Below, in pieces: positions 23,128 to 35,656 of a stretch of DNA of 64,000 bases. A program made the position numbers and the translations under genes. The notes below the pieces were generated by a model, which did no database searches, was not told the origin of the DNA, and was given only the letters and a program-made list of their open reading frames with translations. Position 1 is the stretch's first letter; every line of letters begins with the position of its first letter. The DNA comes from Phoronis australis (lineage: Eukaryota; Phoronida; Phoronidae). The stretch lies in NCBI GenBank assembly GCA_002633005.1, contig NMRA01000636.1, forward strand, positions 146,696 to 210,695, written 5' to 3'.

Positions 23128-23435
23128 TTAACCGTGTCCAGTAGTGGCTTGGCCTCGTCGAACTCTGAACAGCACAAGAATTCCATTGAGGTAGGCATAA
23201 CAACGCACACAGTGCATTTACACCAAGATGTGTCACCACGTCTGTCCTCAGTAGCCGCCTCGTTTCTCTCAACAGCTGCCTGTGCCTGTGCATAATCTGC
23301 CACGTTATACTCGGGCTCAAACATGTACCCACCCACTGAATGTCCGTGAAAAAATTCCTCGTCACCACTGCTGTGAACAAGGTCTCCGTCACACACACTA
23401 CTGTCACTGTGATACGGGTCACCGACTCCAGCCAT
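23128..23435 (-). pseudogene. Second transposon gene, N-terminal part: P2X7-tail-like Cys motif
   Basis: From ATG at 23,435 the minus strand reads MAGVGDPYHSDSSVCDGDLV, an acidic Ser-rich start, and after about 70 residues WCKCTVCVVMPTSMEFLCCSE. The pattern WCxCxxCxxMPTxxExxCCxE matches the zinc-binding Cys motif of the P2X7 receptor cytoplasmic tail and of many invertebrate proteins annotated after it. The frame is open through the motif, then runs at about 23,128 into the antisense of the transposase, which is the deletion junction. The same gene start occurs in copy 3. It sits tail-to-tail with the THAP gene. Its role in transposition is unknown. Confidence 0.7.
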
Positions 23436-24673
23436 TTTCAGCTTACAACACACTAAACAATCCCTAAATCCAACGTAGTTGAGTTCTCCACTAACCTATC
23501 TTGCCGCAGAATACTCGCCCATGGAAAGTGGTGGCGACAATCGTTGAAAAACAGCACAAAACAAAAGTAGAATAGAATAGATTCGCACGGTAAACTCAAC
23601 GCAAAACCAAGTGGCGGGAAACGCTTGCCTCCTAAAATGTCACTTCCGCAGTAGAGGACGAGTAATTAATAAAATTACGAAAAGCTGTAATTAAGTGGAA
23701 AACATGTCTAGGATAACCAACCAACCTTATTTTAGCTCAAAATGACATGGAAAAAGGTTGCCTTCGCCTTTAATGACCATCAGGTTGGTGACCTTGACGT
23801 CATCGAAGTTATCTCAAGGTAGCGCTGCACGATAAGATTTTTTCAATGTGACAATTTTGGAACATTTAAATGTTTTAACTGACATTAAACTCATTTTTAA
23901 ATCGCTTGGTTATCATTAGAGCAAAAAATAAGTAGTTATTAGTGATGGCACTACTCAGTAACTGTTGACGATAACAGTGGCATCTGGCGATAACTTCGAT
24001 TGGACCAGGGTTAAGCGTTCATACTGCACCGCAGCGTCGACGCTGCGGTCTTAAATCCACCTGTTAACTGCGATGTTAACTGGAGCTGTTAACTGCGATC
24101 CAGGACCGGAGTTAAGCGTTCATACTGACCCCAACTCCCCAAATCATCGACGCGTCGACGTTAGTATGAAAGGCCCTTCAGATGCTCAAACTCCCCTTTG
24201 GACTAAGATAAATAAACCTAGTGGTGCTTCAGGGCTTTACAAAATGTCACCACTTTCGGACAAAAATAATTGCCATAATAGCTCTTTTTCATTTCCAAGG
24301 GCGTCTAATGTAATTGAATGTCCAAAATTTTTCAAAATATTGTCTATTAAGAGTTATAGTGCAGAACTTGAACATGGAAACATTAATTTACTGCTGCATA
24401 TCTTCAATAGAAAAAAGAAAAATGTGTCCTAATTAGGTGAGATTTTATGGTAAACAAGTATGCCAACATTAAAACTGCCGCAGCACATAGTCATCAATGG
24501 CCATGTGATACAGCAAAAACTGGGCAAGAATTCAGCCCAATCAAACTCTCACCCCAACTTTGTCAAGTTTGGGCCAACAAGGTGGCTTTTGTTGTCTCAG
24601 TTAAGTATTGGTAAAAAGTACATGATAACACTTTGTATTCATATCCCATGAGGCAATAACCAAGACCTTGTTT

Positions 24674-25102
24674 CAAGGTACCTAAACTACACGGTCAACG
24701 GACTCACAAACACGACTCACAGAACCACAAACACCGCCCACTGACTCACAAGCACGGGAACGGACTCACAAAACACGATCCACGCACCCAAATACACGGA
24801 CACGTTCTCATATTCACGAGAAAACACGGTTAACGAACCACCAAACACGGTTTACAGACAAAATGAAGATGTCAGCTGACCCAGGAAGCCGATGAGTTCG
24901 TGACCCTTGTTTGGCAGTACGTTAACCGTGTTTCCTCGTGAATATGAGTCCGTGTCCCATGTATTTGGGTGCGTGGATCGAGTTTTATTCATTCGCTCCC
25001 GTGTTTGTGAGTCAGTGGACGGTGTTTGCAGGTCCTTAAGTTGTGTTCATGCGTCCGTGCCAGTGTTTATGAGTCCGTTGACCGAGTAGTTTAGGTACTT
25101 TG
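24674..25102. mobile_element. Foldback element with tandem-repeat arms, copy 1
   Basis: The sequence starts CAAGGTACCTAAACTACACG and ends with the near-complement. Each arm of roughly 170 bp consists of degenerate units like GACTCACAAACACGG, and the arms face each other, leaving a short centre around the ATGAAGATGTCAGCTGACCC stretch. It is non-coding. The second copy lies at 56,741. Confidence 0.85.
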
Positions 25103-25840
25103 TGTTTGCCACATACCTGTGTCTGTCTGTAAACAGGTATGTGAACTTCATCAGGTTATAAGGGGTGCAAAGAGGAGAGTACAATACACTCATTCACATC
25201 TTCTGATCAAGTGAATCTTAGCAGTGTCCAGGACTTGAATGCCAATACCTAAATGGCCCCCATACATTTGATACACTGTTTTTTTCTTTCTGACAACTAC
25301 ATATGCTCAGTATTGGAGAACATTTCAAAATGCGGAGAGAATCTGGGGATTTGAAATGTCAGCTCTGTTAATCCCAAAGCCAGTATTTACACTGTTAGTC
25401 CACAATACAAAGAAAAAAAAGCAAGTCTTTACATTATTACAATTAAACTTTAAAAAAACTATTACAATCTGAAATTATAATTATTTCTGACCTCCCTGGC
25501 ATCGGCTGACCAACGAAGCCAAGACTTAAGGGATAAATAATCAGGAAGTTTTTGTGTCAAAACCCATCAATATTTTCATACTGATGGTATAGATTTATTA
25601 TCAAGCACTGTTCTCACCATTTATTACCTATTATCAGAGAAATCTGCATTTTCTGGGTTTTCCATAGGGCAAAAACCAAAGATCAGCCTGTTTACTCTTC
25701 CCAGTTCACCACATCAGCCCGAACACCCTACGCATGCTCAACTCAAAATCATGGACCCGTGTGCAGGAATACAAAGGGTAGATTTCATGAAGATCCATAA
25801 AAGAACTTAGTATATATCAAGGCAGATGCAATGATAACTT
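25103..25840. other. No feature recognised
   Basis: AT-rich sequence with no repeat partner or coding signal. Confidence 0.4.
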
Positions 25841-26545
25841 GTCACTAGGGTGCACCACAGTAGTCAGATACATCGACACCAGCTGTGCCTTCTTCAATGA
25901 GAAGAAATGTGCTAAATTTCATGAAGAGCGATTGAAGAGCATAGTAGATTCTGAGGCAGTTGCAAAAAAAGCTATAATTGCCACTGGGGGCACAACTATA
26001 GAACAATCCAAAAATTAATGTCAGCCATGTTCTCCTCAATAGGAACCATTAATTTTCACGATTCTTCAAGCAGTTTGCGGATGGGAAGGCAGATGTCGAA
26101 AAACAAAAACAATAAAAACGGGCACTAGGGGCTCAGAAAAGGCAGAATCCACTTGAAATTAAGCAGGTGCAATTATTCCTTTCATAGAAACTTGTATGCC
26201 AGATCATGAAAACCTATCTAAGCACTTGGTAAAAATTGAGACACACGGAAAGAAAACCTGAATAGCTCCTAGGGGATGCCAAAGTAGTCAGTCTCAATCT
26301 GGAATGTCAGCCATACCCACCTCCACAGGGACTCCAAAAAATTTCATGAAGGCCCATCAGGGCAGTTGGTAGATACTGATTGTCATTGAGTGCGCTACTG
26401 TAGACAGATCTATATGGAAATCAATGTCAGCCAAATTTCATAAAGTACATTAAGGAACTTTGTAGATATTGAGGCAGAGACAAAAACTCAAAATTCCCAA
26501 CAGGTATTGCTACTGAAGCCACACCTGTCAAAAAAAGCAAAAACA
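25841..26545 (+). repeat. Diverged ~150-bp unit array
   Basis: An old version of the CTCF-like unit family: CACTAGGGTGCACCACAGTAG near 25,845, TGCCACTGGGGGCAC near 25,980, CACTAGGGGCTCAG near 26,120 and CTCCTAGGGGATGCC near 26,262, each followed by the usual ATTTCATGAA stretch. Spacing is 130-145 bp. The cores are more decayed than in the other arrays. Confidence 0.75.
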
Positions 26546-28334
26546 CTTGAGCTCTCTAGAAGAACACGCATCAAGTATTACGCTAAAATCGCGAGATTTT
26601 CAGACGGCCTGCCATTTTGGGACAAGAATTAATATTTCCATAGTCCACAAAAATTCGTACAAGGTTCAAAAACTGTTTTTCAATGGTTCACGAATTTCAA
26701 ACAATGTTATAAATATGGGATTTCTGGCTCGCGAACTTTGGACAGGAAAAATGTTAGAAATGCTAATTTCGAATAGACGCAACTCTCATGCCGCAAAAGT
26801 GTTCAATGGATGATTATTACTTCACAAGGCTTGAACCCGAGACTCGGTATAACGGGCCAAAAAATTTTTACCTTGTTTTAACGATGATATGACCGTAACT
26901 CTGTTGTTTCTGGAGCTTGCCTTATGTTTATCTTGTGTTTCGTATTTTATCTATGAAAAGAATCAGAGTCCTGCGCAAAGAAAATTTCTGATGAAAATAC
27001 ACCGAAGGCTGCAATTTTTCGTTGTAGCGTGACTGACGTATGTTCTGGTTACGTTTGTTTTTAAAGCATGTTATTTTAATTACGACCGTAACAATGAAAT
27101 TGCACACCTGACATCAAGTTGTGTCATTATGAAACTTCTCATTTTTAAAAGGTATTGTGACAAATTGTCTTGTTCTTTGCAAATGCCATTGTGGCAATAA
27201 ACTTCCGATGACATGTCCAGGTTTTTTATCCATGATGTGATGACAAATAAAATATTTTTTGTTCCAAGCCCCCATACGCAATACAGCCATGTCTACCCAA
27301 CGAATACCGTGCATTTAAAGTAGTGTAGATAGTAAGTGGCAGCAGCCTCATGAGACAGAGCCAAAAAGCAGAGATGGTAGCAAACATAACTAGGTCTCAC
27401 ACTGCATGAGCCCGGCCGAGACTGCGTCATGCACGGGAGACGTTATGCTGCTCAGCATATTATGCGATTAACTATTGTTGGACAACAACTTTTGCTGCCA
27501 TTTACAGGCACCCCATCCAATGATTGGAAGCTTCGTGCAGCTGTTCTGGGCGTGCTTAATAATTTTGAATGTGACGGTCAGAATGAAATGAGTCACCACT
27601 GACTTCATATGTAGCATTCAATACTTCTGACACAGCAATTTTTGTGTTGAAATAAATTTTTTCTTTAAAAATTTGTTGCCGTCCAAACATCTTTCATTTT
27701 TCAGTTCAGTTGCTAAAGTCTTCTTGGTAGTGCTCAATGGCATAAGGACGCTATCGCGTGTTTACCAGTACAAATCCCTGCATTTTACAACCTAGCCAAA
27801 ATCCCAGGTCGCATTTTCAAGCGCTGAATTGTTCCCTCGCATCCAAATAGGTCATTCGGTTAAGGCATCGTTTCACGGATTTTTTTCGACAGATGTTTTT
27901 GAAATGTCGAGTTAAGTTACAAAATTTGGACTGGGAACAAAAAGTGGAGGAAATTTGCTTTCCGAGTTAGTTTGGATCTTTAACGACTTGGATGACAGCC
28001 AGTAGCTGGTCAGACCTAGCAAAATCCCGGATACTTTTTCAACAGACATTTTTTCCCTTTTCACATCGCAAACTTAGCTACTCGAATGCACATGTCAGTT
28101 AGAGAGCACTGATTCATCTTTCACATGGGCAACTTGCCTTGCACTCTAAAGCCTTTCAATGGTGGTCGTGAAGAACAGTAATGCCGTACCTGCATGAACG
28201 AAGTCAATTTTGCGATCTGAAATTTGTGAGTATTTAACGGTGCAGGTAACAGCATAATCTAAACATTTTCTCGATGATCTAAAAAATCAAATTTGGCACG
28301 TAAAAATGTTGGGAAAATTTTGCGACCTGGCATT
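26546..28334. other. No gene recognised
   Basis: I saw no conserved motif. The frame at 26,547-26,813 has no family resemblance and is not repeated. Confidence 0.4.
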
Positions 28335-28335
28335 N

Positions 28336-28406
<71 letters not shown>

Positions 28407-28424
28407 TGTGTCTGTGTCTGTGTG
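28335..28424. repeat. (GT)n microsatellite after a single N
   Basis: About 35 GT units followed by GTCTGT variants. The preceding N (28,335) shows that the assembler did not resolve the tract. All-Thr/His or Val/Cys frames here are artefacts of the dinucleotide. Confidence 0.97.
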
Positions 28425-28539
28425 CGGGGGGGCACTCCTCTCCAACATCAAAAAACTTTGTGGTGGCACAGCGATGTTTACCTAGACAGTTACCTTCATT
28501 TCTTTCCAAATGAATTAATGGCCTGTCAGTGCTAAACAA

Positions 28540-29400
28540 TTAATCAAATACTTCTGAGTATTGATTTATAACTGAGTACATGGTTCAGTTACATTACAAC
28601 TACTAACCAAACAAAACAAGTACCCTACAACTAATAGTCGAAGCAACACTCGAGGATAAAAAATAACCTACCTCCATGAAAACCAAATCAATGATTGGCA
28701 AAATGCTACCATAAAAAATATCTGATCTATGGTACAAACAAGAAGTAACCACTGATAATCATAACATGTAAAATGATTATAAAAACATTCAGCCATTGAC
28801 GGGAATTACCTAACAGTAAGACTGCCTCATACAACCAGGTGAATGATCACACACTCCAGGCTGTAATGATGCAAGCCATGAACAACAGTTGGTGACTAAT
28901 GGAAATTTTGTATCACAGGAATGCTCAATCATTATACACTAGGTGATGACTCACAGGAGTCAAGAGAGCAGAGGTCATTGCAGCCAGAACATCTCCAGTA
29001 TTTTCATAGCGTCAAATTATCTCTGGGAGACATATCATATCTGTGCATGCCCAAACCTCAATCATAATAGCAAAAACATTTGGTAAAGAGAGATGGGTAA
29101 AAATCAAAATTTCAACCACGCAGGTTTTAAGTCGTGTGCAATGTCAATCCTTTGTCAACTTCCTGGTAGAGTTGATAACTCTTGTTACAAGCACAGGCGT
29201 CCTCAGCTTCTGATCGTCCCCAATACACTATATATAATACTACAAGGTATGACACTCGGGACAAGAAATTCCACGGGTGCTTCACTTCAGCCATCCATAT
29301 CAAACACAAAACTCAATAAATTTACACAAAACAGGGTTTCAACAAACCATTAGTAATTGCTCTTTTTTCTAATACCGTTCACAGTATCCTGGTCCAGCGA
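28540..29400. other. No feature recognised
   Basis: AT-rich sequence. No coding signal or repeat partner was noticed. Confidence 0.4.
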
Positions 29401-29404
29401 GATT

Positions 29405-30111
29405 GCAACAAATTCGCGGTCAAAGCACAAAAATATTCCCACAAAGCCCATGCATCAGTCCTCCTTTGACAGTTCGAGGTCAAGGATGGTATGGAATTAT
29501 CCGATGAGTTACGGATGTACAGCAATTGACGGTTCATCACAGAAGGTTACAGAATGGTGTGGAGTTATCAATGTCGTGACACTCCGTGACAAACCGCAAT
29601 TGCCGTACCGTCCTTGATCTCGAAACGTCAAAGGAGGACTGATGCGCAGTGTTCTCCACACCCTGTTTTAACTCGACGCTGTAACGAGTTTGGATTTTGC
29701 TGCGTCGAGTTTGGAAAATGCGCGTCGAGTTTAGAAAGTGCTGCGTCAGGTTTGAACTTTCGTCCTGGCTTGGTATTTCAGCCCTCAACCCTAAAGCAGT
29801 GCCTGATTAACCAACATCAAGCCCAATACAGAACATTAGAGGCAGTCAACACTATATGTATAACTTCGTAAGACACTACAAAAGTTTAAATTATAATTAA
29901 CAAAATCTGCAAAAAACTTTAAATAACAAACATTTCATGGAGTCACCTAGCTTGCNTTCATCACAGAAGGTTACAGAATGGTGTGGAGTTATCAATGTCG
30001 TGACACTCCGTGACAAACCGCAATTGCCGTACCGTCCTTGATCTCGAAACGTCAAAGGAGGACTGATGCGTCAGCTTTTTGGGAACATTTCTGTGCTTTA
30101 ACCGCGAATTT
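29405..30111. mobile_element. Foldback element with assembly duplication
   Basis: GCAACAAATTCGCGGTCAAAG (first 20 bases at about 29,406) and the complement of CTTTAACCGCGAATTTGTTGC near 30,096 are inverted ends. GCATCAGTCCTCCTTTGAC is inverted again near 29,630 and 30,050. The 114 bp at 29,533-29,646 recur identically at 29,957-30,070 right after an N (29,956), so the real element is probably only about 290 bp and 29,647-29,955 is misplaced or allelic sequence. It lies at the edge of a repeat X copy. Confidence 0.65.
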
Positions 30112-32720
30112 GTTGCGTAGTTTTGATCCTGAGGGAGTTGTACGTCTACATGCATAGGACCATTGAGAAGCCTCACGCCTCTGTGGTGAACACCGCAAGT
30201 TGTGACAAGAGGTAAATCTTCATCTAAATTCCTTAATCCGATGAGTAAATTGAAATTTCGCAGTTTCGATCTCATGCTAACAGTATGTTTTAACCACCAA
30301 CTTGATTTTTGTTATCCATTTCTAACTTGGTTTCACATCAGTCTCCCATCACGTGATGTGTATAGACTATGTGTATAACAATGAACTGTGACCTACTTTT
30401 AATTAGGTCAAGCAACAGTAACAGTTGATCCCACCGCGTGGCTGGGGATAGAAATGTTTTAATGATAATCAAGTTAATTACGCACTGCAGATTCAGTTGA
30501 CATTGCCAGTGAATGTTGAGTTCTGAATAGCCGTATCTATACGATTATTTCAGACACGTTTTCCTGTCTATGCGACGCTTATTCGGGTATCTACGTTTAT
30601 CAATTTTCAAACTTTTTTCCGCGCTCCATGATTACTTGGTTCAGCAAGTTCACAATTTTTGTTTCATTCAATCCAAATTTGTTACACAAAAACTTTGCTG
30701 CTGACACCGGGTATCGTACCTTGGTTCTAAGACGAAGTGAAATCGCTCTAAATTCTAGACCACGAGCCACTCAGTTCTGTATTCGTAATTTAGAAGAGCA
30801 ATATACGACTCCACGTTACACACGGAAGTCACATGCCATACACATTAAAGATTTTATTCCCTAAAATATACAATTATCCGTTTCAAAGCGTAAAATAATC
30901 GGACTCCAAGCAAGGGTTTACGCAGTGGCCGTCTGTTGCACAGCTAGAATGTTATTTTGGACACGTTTGACGAGGTTGGTAAGAATGAAGAAAGAGTTGG
31001 CAAAATTTAAAAACGCTTGAAATGATGACCACTTTCTCAATATCAACGGCCATCTGTAATTTCAGAAATTAGAAATTAAGTGCACAATAAGTGCTTTCTT
31101 AGCGCATTTTTCAATAATCCGCGTGCCCCGTGACACAGATCGGCTCAACATACATATGAATAAAAACGCTTTCCACGAGTTTCTTTGGCTGATCCAATAT
31201 TTATGATTGCGCCCTGTGAAAAGCTGTCAAACCGTTACAACTCTTCACTGTGTCTGTGCCCCACGTTTGCATTTCTAGGTGAAGTAATTCTGGGATTTTG
31301 CACAGTCAGTGTCATCTGCGGTTTCCGTCATGATTGACATGCGCATTCAACATGCTTAACCATGTTGTCTGCCGCGCAAAGGCCTAAAGAACTCAAGAAT
31401 TATTTTATAAACCGAGAGATGTTTCAGATAAAGACATTGATTCAGATGCTGGTATGACAAATAATCCAGCAACAATAATGGACTGTGGTGATAACGTGGC
31501 CAGTCAATGAAGCGCAAATACCTGTGCAATTAATGAACGGTGCCAAACCTTTCATTCAGCAAACTACCGACAAGTTGCCGACAACATCGGACATCAGCAT
31601 TTTTACAATTCACTCCAAACTTGAGAATAGATTGTTTTTATGAACAGAAAGAATGGATTTGTGACAATCTAGAAAATGGCATAGTTGCTAACGTTTGACA
31701 ATCCAATTGATATCTTTATTGAAATTCATTTCTTCTTGCTCTCCCGTCCAAATAAATGGAAACGCACATGAATCGGTTTTGTTTATTATACCAGATTAGA
31801 TATTCAAGATGGTGGCAATAGTCATGGTCGTGGACTCGTTATGTTCGGCAATTCTGCAAGAAGTCTCAATTTCTGGCCGTGTAAAATTTTGGATGTACCG
31901 ACTTTTTGACCCCAAATTCTGACTAACATTAAAAGGGTATTGATTATGAACGTTTGATAGCAATGCACCAGAGTTTTGTTGAAAGTCTTTCATAGATTAC
32001 ATATACGTCACAGAGCGTAAATTTGATGAATCTTAGCTTCCGATTTCACCTGTTTCGGAGACCGGATTTCAACCACCTTGGGTCATAATAAGCGCCCCCC
32101 TGAACCGAACTTTTCTAAGCGCCCTGGGTGGTTATTACGGCGAATACGGTATACTATTATTGCTGTCTCTACAACCATTCGAAACTCAAGAGTAACATAG
32201 TTTAGGCATGTATAGGTTATATTAATTGAAAACAAGGTTTCGCCTAATAATTAACAAAAAATCCTTAAGATTTCCTCTCGTCCCAGTTTAATCGGCTTTT
32301 TCTTGGCTTCAGCAAATCAACTTTATTAGAACTTAGGAACACGAGTTCTCGAAAACGGCTTTGTGGATTTCACTGAAACTTTCCAAACTTACTATTTATT
32401 CATCAATCTCAAAAACACTGATAGGATTTTCGATAGGCCTAGGTTTTGCGTAATGTAACAAAGATGAATACGACTTCTATTTCTTACAAAAATACCTTAT
32501 GTTTGTCATAGAAACCAACAAAAGACCAATCGAAAATACCTAACACTTACAAAAGTTTTCATTAAAATCAACAGAGGGGTTATTTTGCTACAAATGTACC
32601 TTTCTTAAAAAGAAATTTTGACTTAAAAAGGTGTTGACATAATAATAATGGCACATCAATACAAAACATATTTTTATATTCCCTAATCTTTTTTCTTTCA
32701 GAACATACATACTTTTACTA
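30112..32720 (+). repeat. Interspersed repeat 'X', copy 2 (interrupted)
   Basis: Pieces 30,112-30,530 and 32,160-32,720 match repeat X at 12.48-13.1 and 14.8-15.0 kb, in order. The gap between them is the TA-flanked element relative at 30,531-32,149. Confidence 0.7.
30531..32149 (+). mobile_element. TA-flanked TIR transposon, diverged copy
   Basis: The right end reads GGCGAATACGG followed by TA, as at 8,210. Upstream it shares GTCATAATAAGCGCCCCC, the TTTCGGAGACC-type block and the ACGTCACAGAGCGTAAATT block with 8,040-8,190. The left end is weak (CCGTAT at 30,531). It sits in repeat X. No transposase frame is seen. Confidence 0.65.
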
Positions 32721-32819
32721 GTTGAAAAAGCTTCTTTTTTGAAAAACAAGTTAGAATGGAGGCCACTAGATAAGGTCCGAGATAACCTGAATTTCTTGAA
32801 AACACATTACTAAAATTCG

Positions 32820-33185
32820 AAGATACAGGGGCAAAAGTAAAAAACATTTTGCCTGTTAGCTGACGGCTCCATAGGAATACATCTTTCAAATTTCACAAAG
32901 CTCCTTCAAAGGGTTAAAGAGATTCGACTGCAGAAAACAAATCACCACTAGGAGGCGACGCGGTAGTCAGACCTGTCCTAAAGTCAACGTCAGTCGTGGC
33001 CTTCTCATCAGCAAAACATATGCAAATTTTTATAACGATCCTTTGAGATAGAGAGACAGACGCTAGAAAATGAACACAAATGTAACAAAAATACCCAAAA
33101 GGTGACGAAAAATTTGTCGAAACCATCAGATAATGAAATAGCATCATCGCTTCCATATAAAATGCCTGTTTGCCCAATTTAATGA
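32820..33185 (+). repeat. Diverged ~150-bp units (two to three)
   Basis: CACCACTAGGAGGCGACGCGG at about 32,941 and the ACACATCTTTCAAATTTCAC-like stretches follow the layout of the array units. The block ends where the CCGTAA family begins. Confidence 0.65.
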
Positions 33186-35656
33186 AAATCCATCACGGCG
33201 TCAAAACCTCTGCTTTCAGCGACTTTGTCTGCGGCGCTGAGTTTCCGTCTGCAGTGCACTAGATAAAACATATATTCGAAAAAATCAGGCCAGACAAATG
33301 TGACAATGGTTTTGCCAACTCTCCAAATTCTATTAAGGTGGGAAGCTCTCGTATTTTGAACAAATCTCACAACTCATGGAAAGATGTCAAATTCTCAATA
33401 TTTTGATGAATATAACCGCCGGGTTATAGAGGATGTGGGCCGACCGAAGGGACAGTACAAGTGCCTTACTGGGTTACCGATTTCGTTGCTGCTAGTCGAT
33501 TTCTGAATTCAAACGTTGGCAATAATGTATGTTTGTGTATGATCTTGAAGTAATAAAAAACGGCTAGTCAAATTTTGTTTTTCGCTTATTGCATCTCAGT
33601 CAAACTGGTTAGCAGATTTAACTAATGTCGCTGGCTGTTCTTTACTATTCTTGCGTCAGCCTGCACGTAAGCGTGACTGTGTGAATTATCGTTTCCACAT
33701 CCCCTTTTTAGCCATCCAGAATAATTTTGTTTATACATTGGCCATTTTCAGCCTGAACAAAACAGGGCTTCGAATCATCAATGAAAAAAACGCGGAAACT
33801 TTTACAGCCCAAATCATGCGCGCTACCCAGCCTTGAAATGGTCAATGTGAACCTTTCCCCGACAAAAATCGGGACTAAAAAAAAAAAACGTTACCACCAC
33901 ATGCGTCTTCTACCTCGTCCATCCACTCCCAACCCACACATTTTTGGCTGCAGGGCCGTAATATTTGTCGCCGCGGTTTACAATAACACGAGATGCCATT
34001 GAAAATCCCACCACGCTATCCCAGATGCCCCGGCAATGTTGACAATTTACGTTCCTCCGAAACATAAAGAGCAACTTCCGCTTTTCGAGGTGAACGTCGT
34101 CTGCAACGCTGCTGTAATTGTTTTTACGCGGAAATATAATGCGCAGACAGAACATTTGAAAAAAAACGGAAATCCGCGTTTCCGCGGAAAATTCCAAGCC
34201 CTGACAAAAATTCTTACCATTCGAGTCCGAAATATCTACGACGTAGACTGCTTGACGATAGTGGGTAGGAGATTCACACAGCTAATTACAGGGATGGGCT
34301 TCGGGAGCATCGAGCCGGGAAATATGGGAATAGACTTGACATCGCAGTTTTGGGGAACATTGGCAACGGAGGAATATCGTAAAGAACTGGGTCTTTCGTA
34401 ACAACAGCTTAAAAGCACATAGTCACGCCCCTTTTTGCTCCTTCGGACTGTCGCTATGTGTGACTGATTTGTAGTGGTGCACGTGCACAAGTTCCCACAC
34501 TTTGGAGTGCATGTCACCTTGACACCAACATGTGATTGACAGGTGACTCCCACGTAGGCCCTACGTGCGCGCTGAATACCGCCACTATCTTTGGCCATAA
34601 AAAACGAGATGCATATTGAAACAGGCCGTTATTACTTGACGGCATTTCCAAGTCACGCTTGTCAGCCGACTGAGACATTGCGCGATAACAGCAGGACCGA
34701 ACAGTGCCGCAGTGCGATATTACAAGTGATATAAATAGGATAACCTGGACATCTTGCATGAAAAATAAATGTTTTCCCACCACGAAGTTTGGTAAGGTGA
34801 TCGTTTAGAATAATGAATTGAAACATTGCTGTTTCCTGACATTTTGTAACATATTTATGCAGTTGCTTGAAATTTTATTCTTGATCGACGACTGGCTCGA
34901 CCACCCCCGATCCTCGTCTTACTTCTTTGCATAGCATGTTTGGTGCAACGGCAAGAGAGCAATGCCGGGCTATCAAGATAAGACAGCTAGCCACAGAACC
35001 ATACGCTGAAAATGTTATTGAGTCACGGAGTATCGACTATAACATCCCAAACACAAAAAACAACAGAGTTAAGTTTTTCAAACTTTAATTACAACCAATT
35101 TTAAAACTGCTCTCTGAGTCAGAACTTGACAGCTACATATAGTACAAGACTGTAACCATAAATTTGATGTCTGACCTCTGCACCACGTGAAGCTTGCACA
35201 CGCGCACTTAAGCAGGGTCACATCATGAAACAATTTTCATTCTAGTGGAGGCTGCGAGGTCACTGGTCGTCTGCACACCGCAGGACGGCACGGGGCTATT
35301 ACTCAGCAATTTTGTAAATTTAATAGTGAATGACTAATCTGAGGGCAAGAGAGCCTTTGTTGGGATCATCCGCTGTTATGATGTTTTCACAGTCATTTGG
35401 CAACGTGACGATAAAGCTCTTTGAAAAAGGCTACGCGTTCCGAGTAGGATTGACGTGTCGGGATTTAGATCGCCAGGAAAGATTAACCACCCAGGGCGGT
35501 TGTCTGTCGTAATAAGCGCCCATGTTCGGTTAACCGCCCATCCCCTACTTTAGGTGGATTTTCGATTTAACCGCCCACTGCTCGGTTAACCGCCCTCCCC
35601 CGATTTTTTGGATTCGCCAATTTAACCGCCCAGGGCGTTAACCCGAACGATTACGG
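33186..35656 (+). mobile_element. CCGTAA-family TIR element, 5'-truncated copy
   Basis: The right end is GGGTTAACCCGAACGATTACGG (the last 11 bases sit immediately before TA), preceded by several GGTTAACCGCCCA subrepeats, as at the left end of 46,715. Blocks 33,191-33,308 and 34,407-34,797 match 47,112-47,632, where they are adjacent, so about 1.1 kb here is extra or was lost there. A frame at 34,036-34,401 (including NIYDVDCLTIVGRRFTQLI) is protein-like but unrecognised. The termini resemble those of the 6,486 element, suggesting related families. Confidence 0.65.
33763..34203. mobile_element. hAT-like MITE with 6-bp TSD, copy 2
   Basis: The termini are CAGGGCTTCGAAT and ATTCCAAGCCCTG, with ACAAAA on both sides (33,757-33,762 and 34,204-34,209). 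The interior matches 16,154-16,662, including the minus-strand stretch MASRVIVNRGDKYYGPAAKN. Confidence 0.9.

Larger units (their letters stand above)
22079..23769 (+). mobile_element. Kolobok-like transposon copy 2
   Basis: TTAA flanks the element at 22,075-22,078 and 23,770-23,773. The ends are AGGCGAAGGCAACC and its inverse, with TIR similarity extending about 180 bp to the GCGGAAGTGACGTTTTAGGAGG region. It holds the 5' parts of two convergent genes: THAP transposase on plus and a P2X7-tail-like gene on minus. The middle, with both 3' ends, has been deleted; the junction is near 23,130. Confidence 0.9.
21985..24177. mobile_element. MITE with AGGSCCTTTCATA termini, host of Kolobok copy 2
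   Basis: The left end AGGCCCTTTCATATTGAC and the right end (complement AGGGCCTTTCATACTAAC) are inverted repeats. TCA occurs on both outer sides. Internal motifs such as GGAGTTAAGCGTTCATACTG and TCGACGCGTCGA repeat near the right end. Without the nested Kolobok element (22,079-23,769) it is about 500 bp and non-coding. Confidence 0.65.

Noticed and set aside
22740-23131. Several overlapping frames as separate genes
   Set aside because: They are antisense or shifted readings of the Kolobok-like transposase and its convergent partner.
28279-28539. Thr/His- or Val/Cys-rich open frames
   Set aside because: They are readings of the (GT)n microsatellite next to an N.
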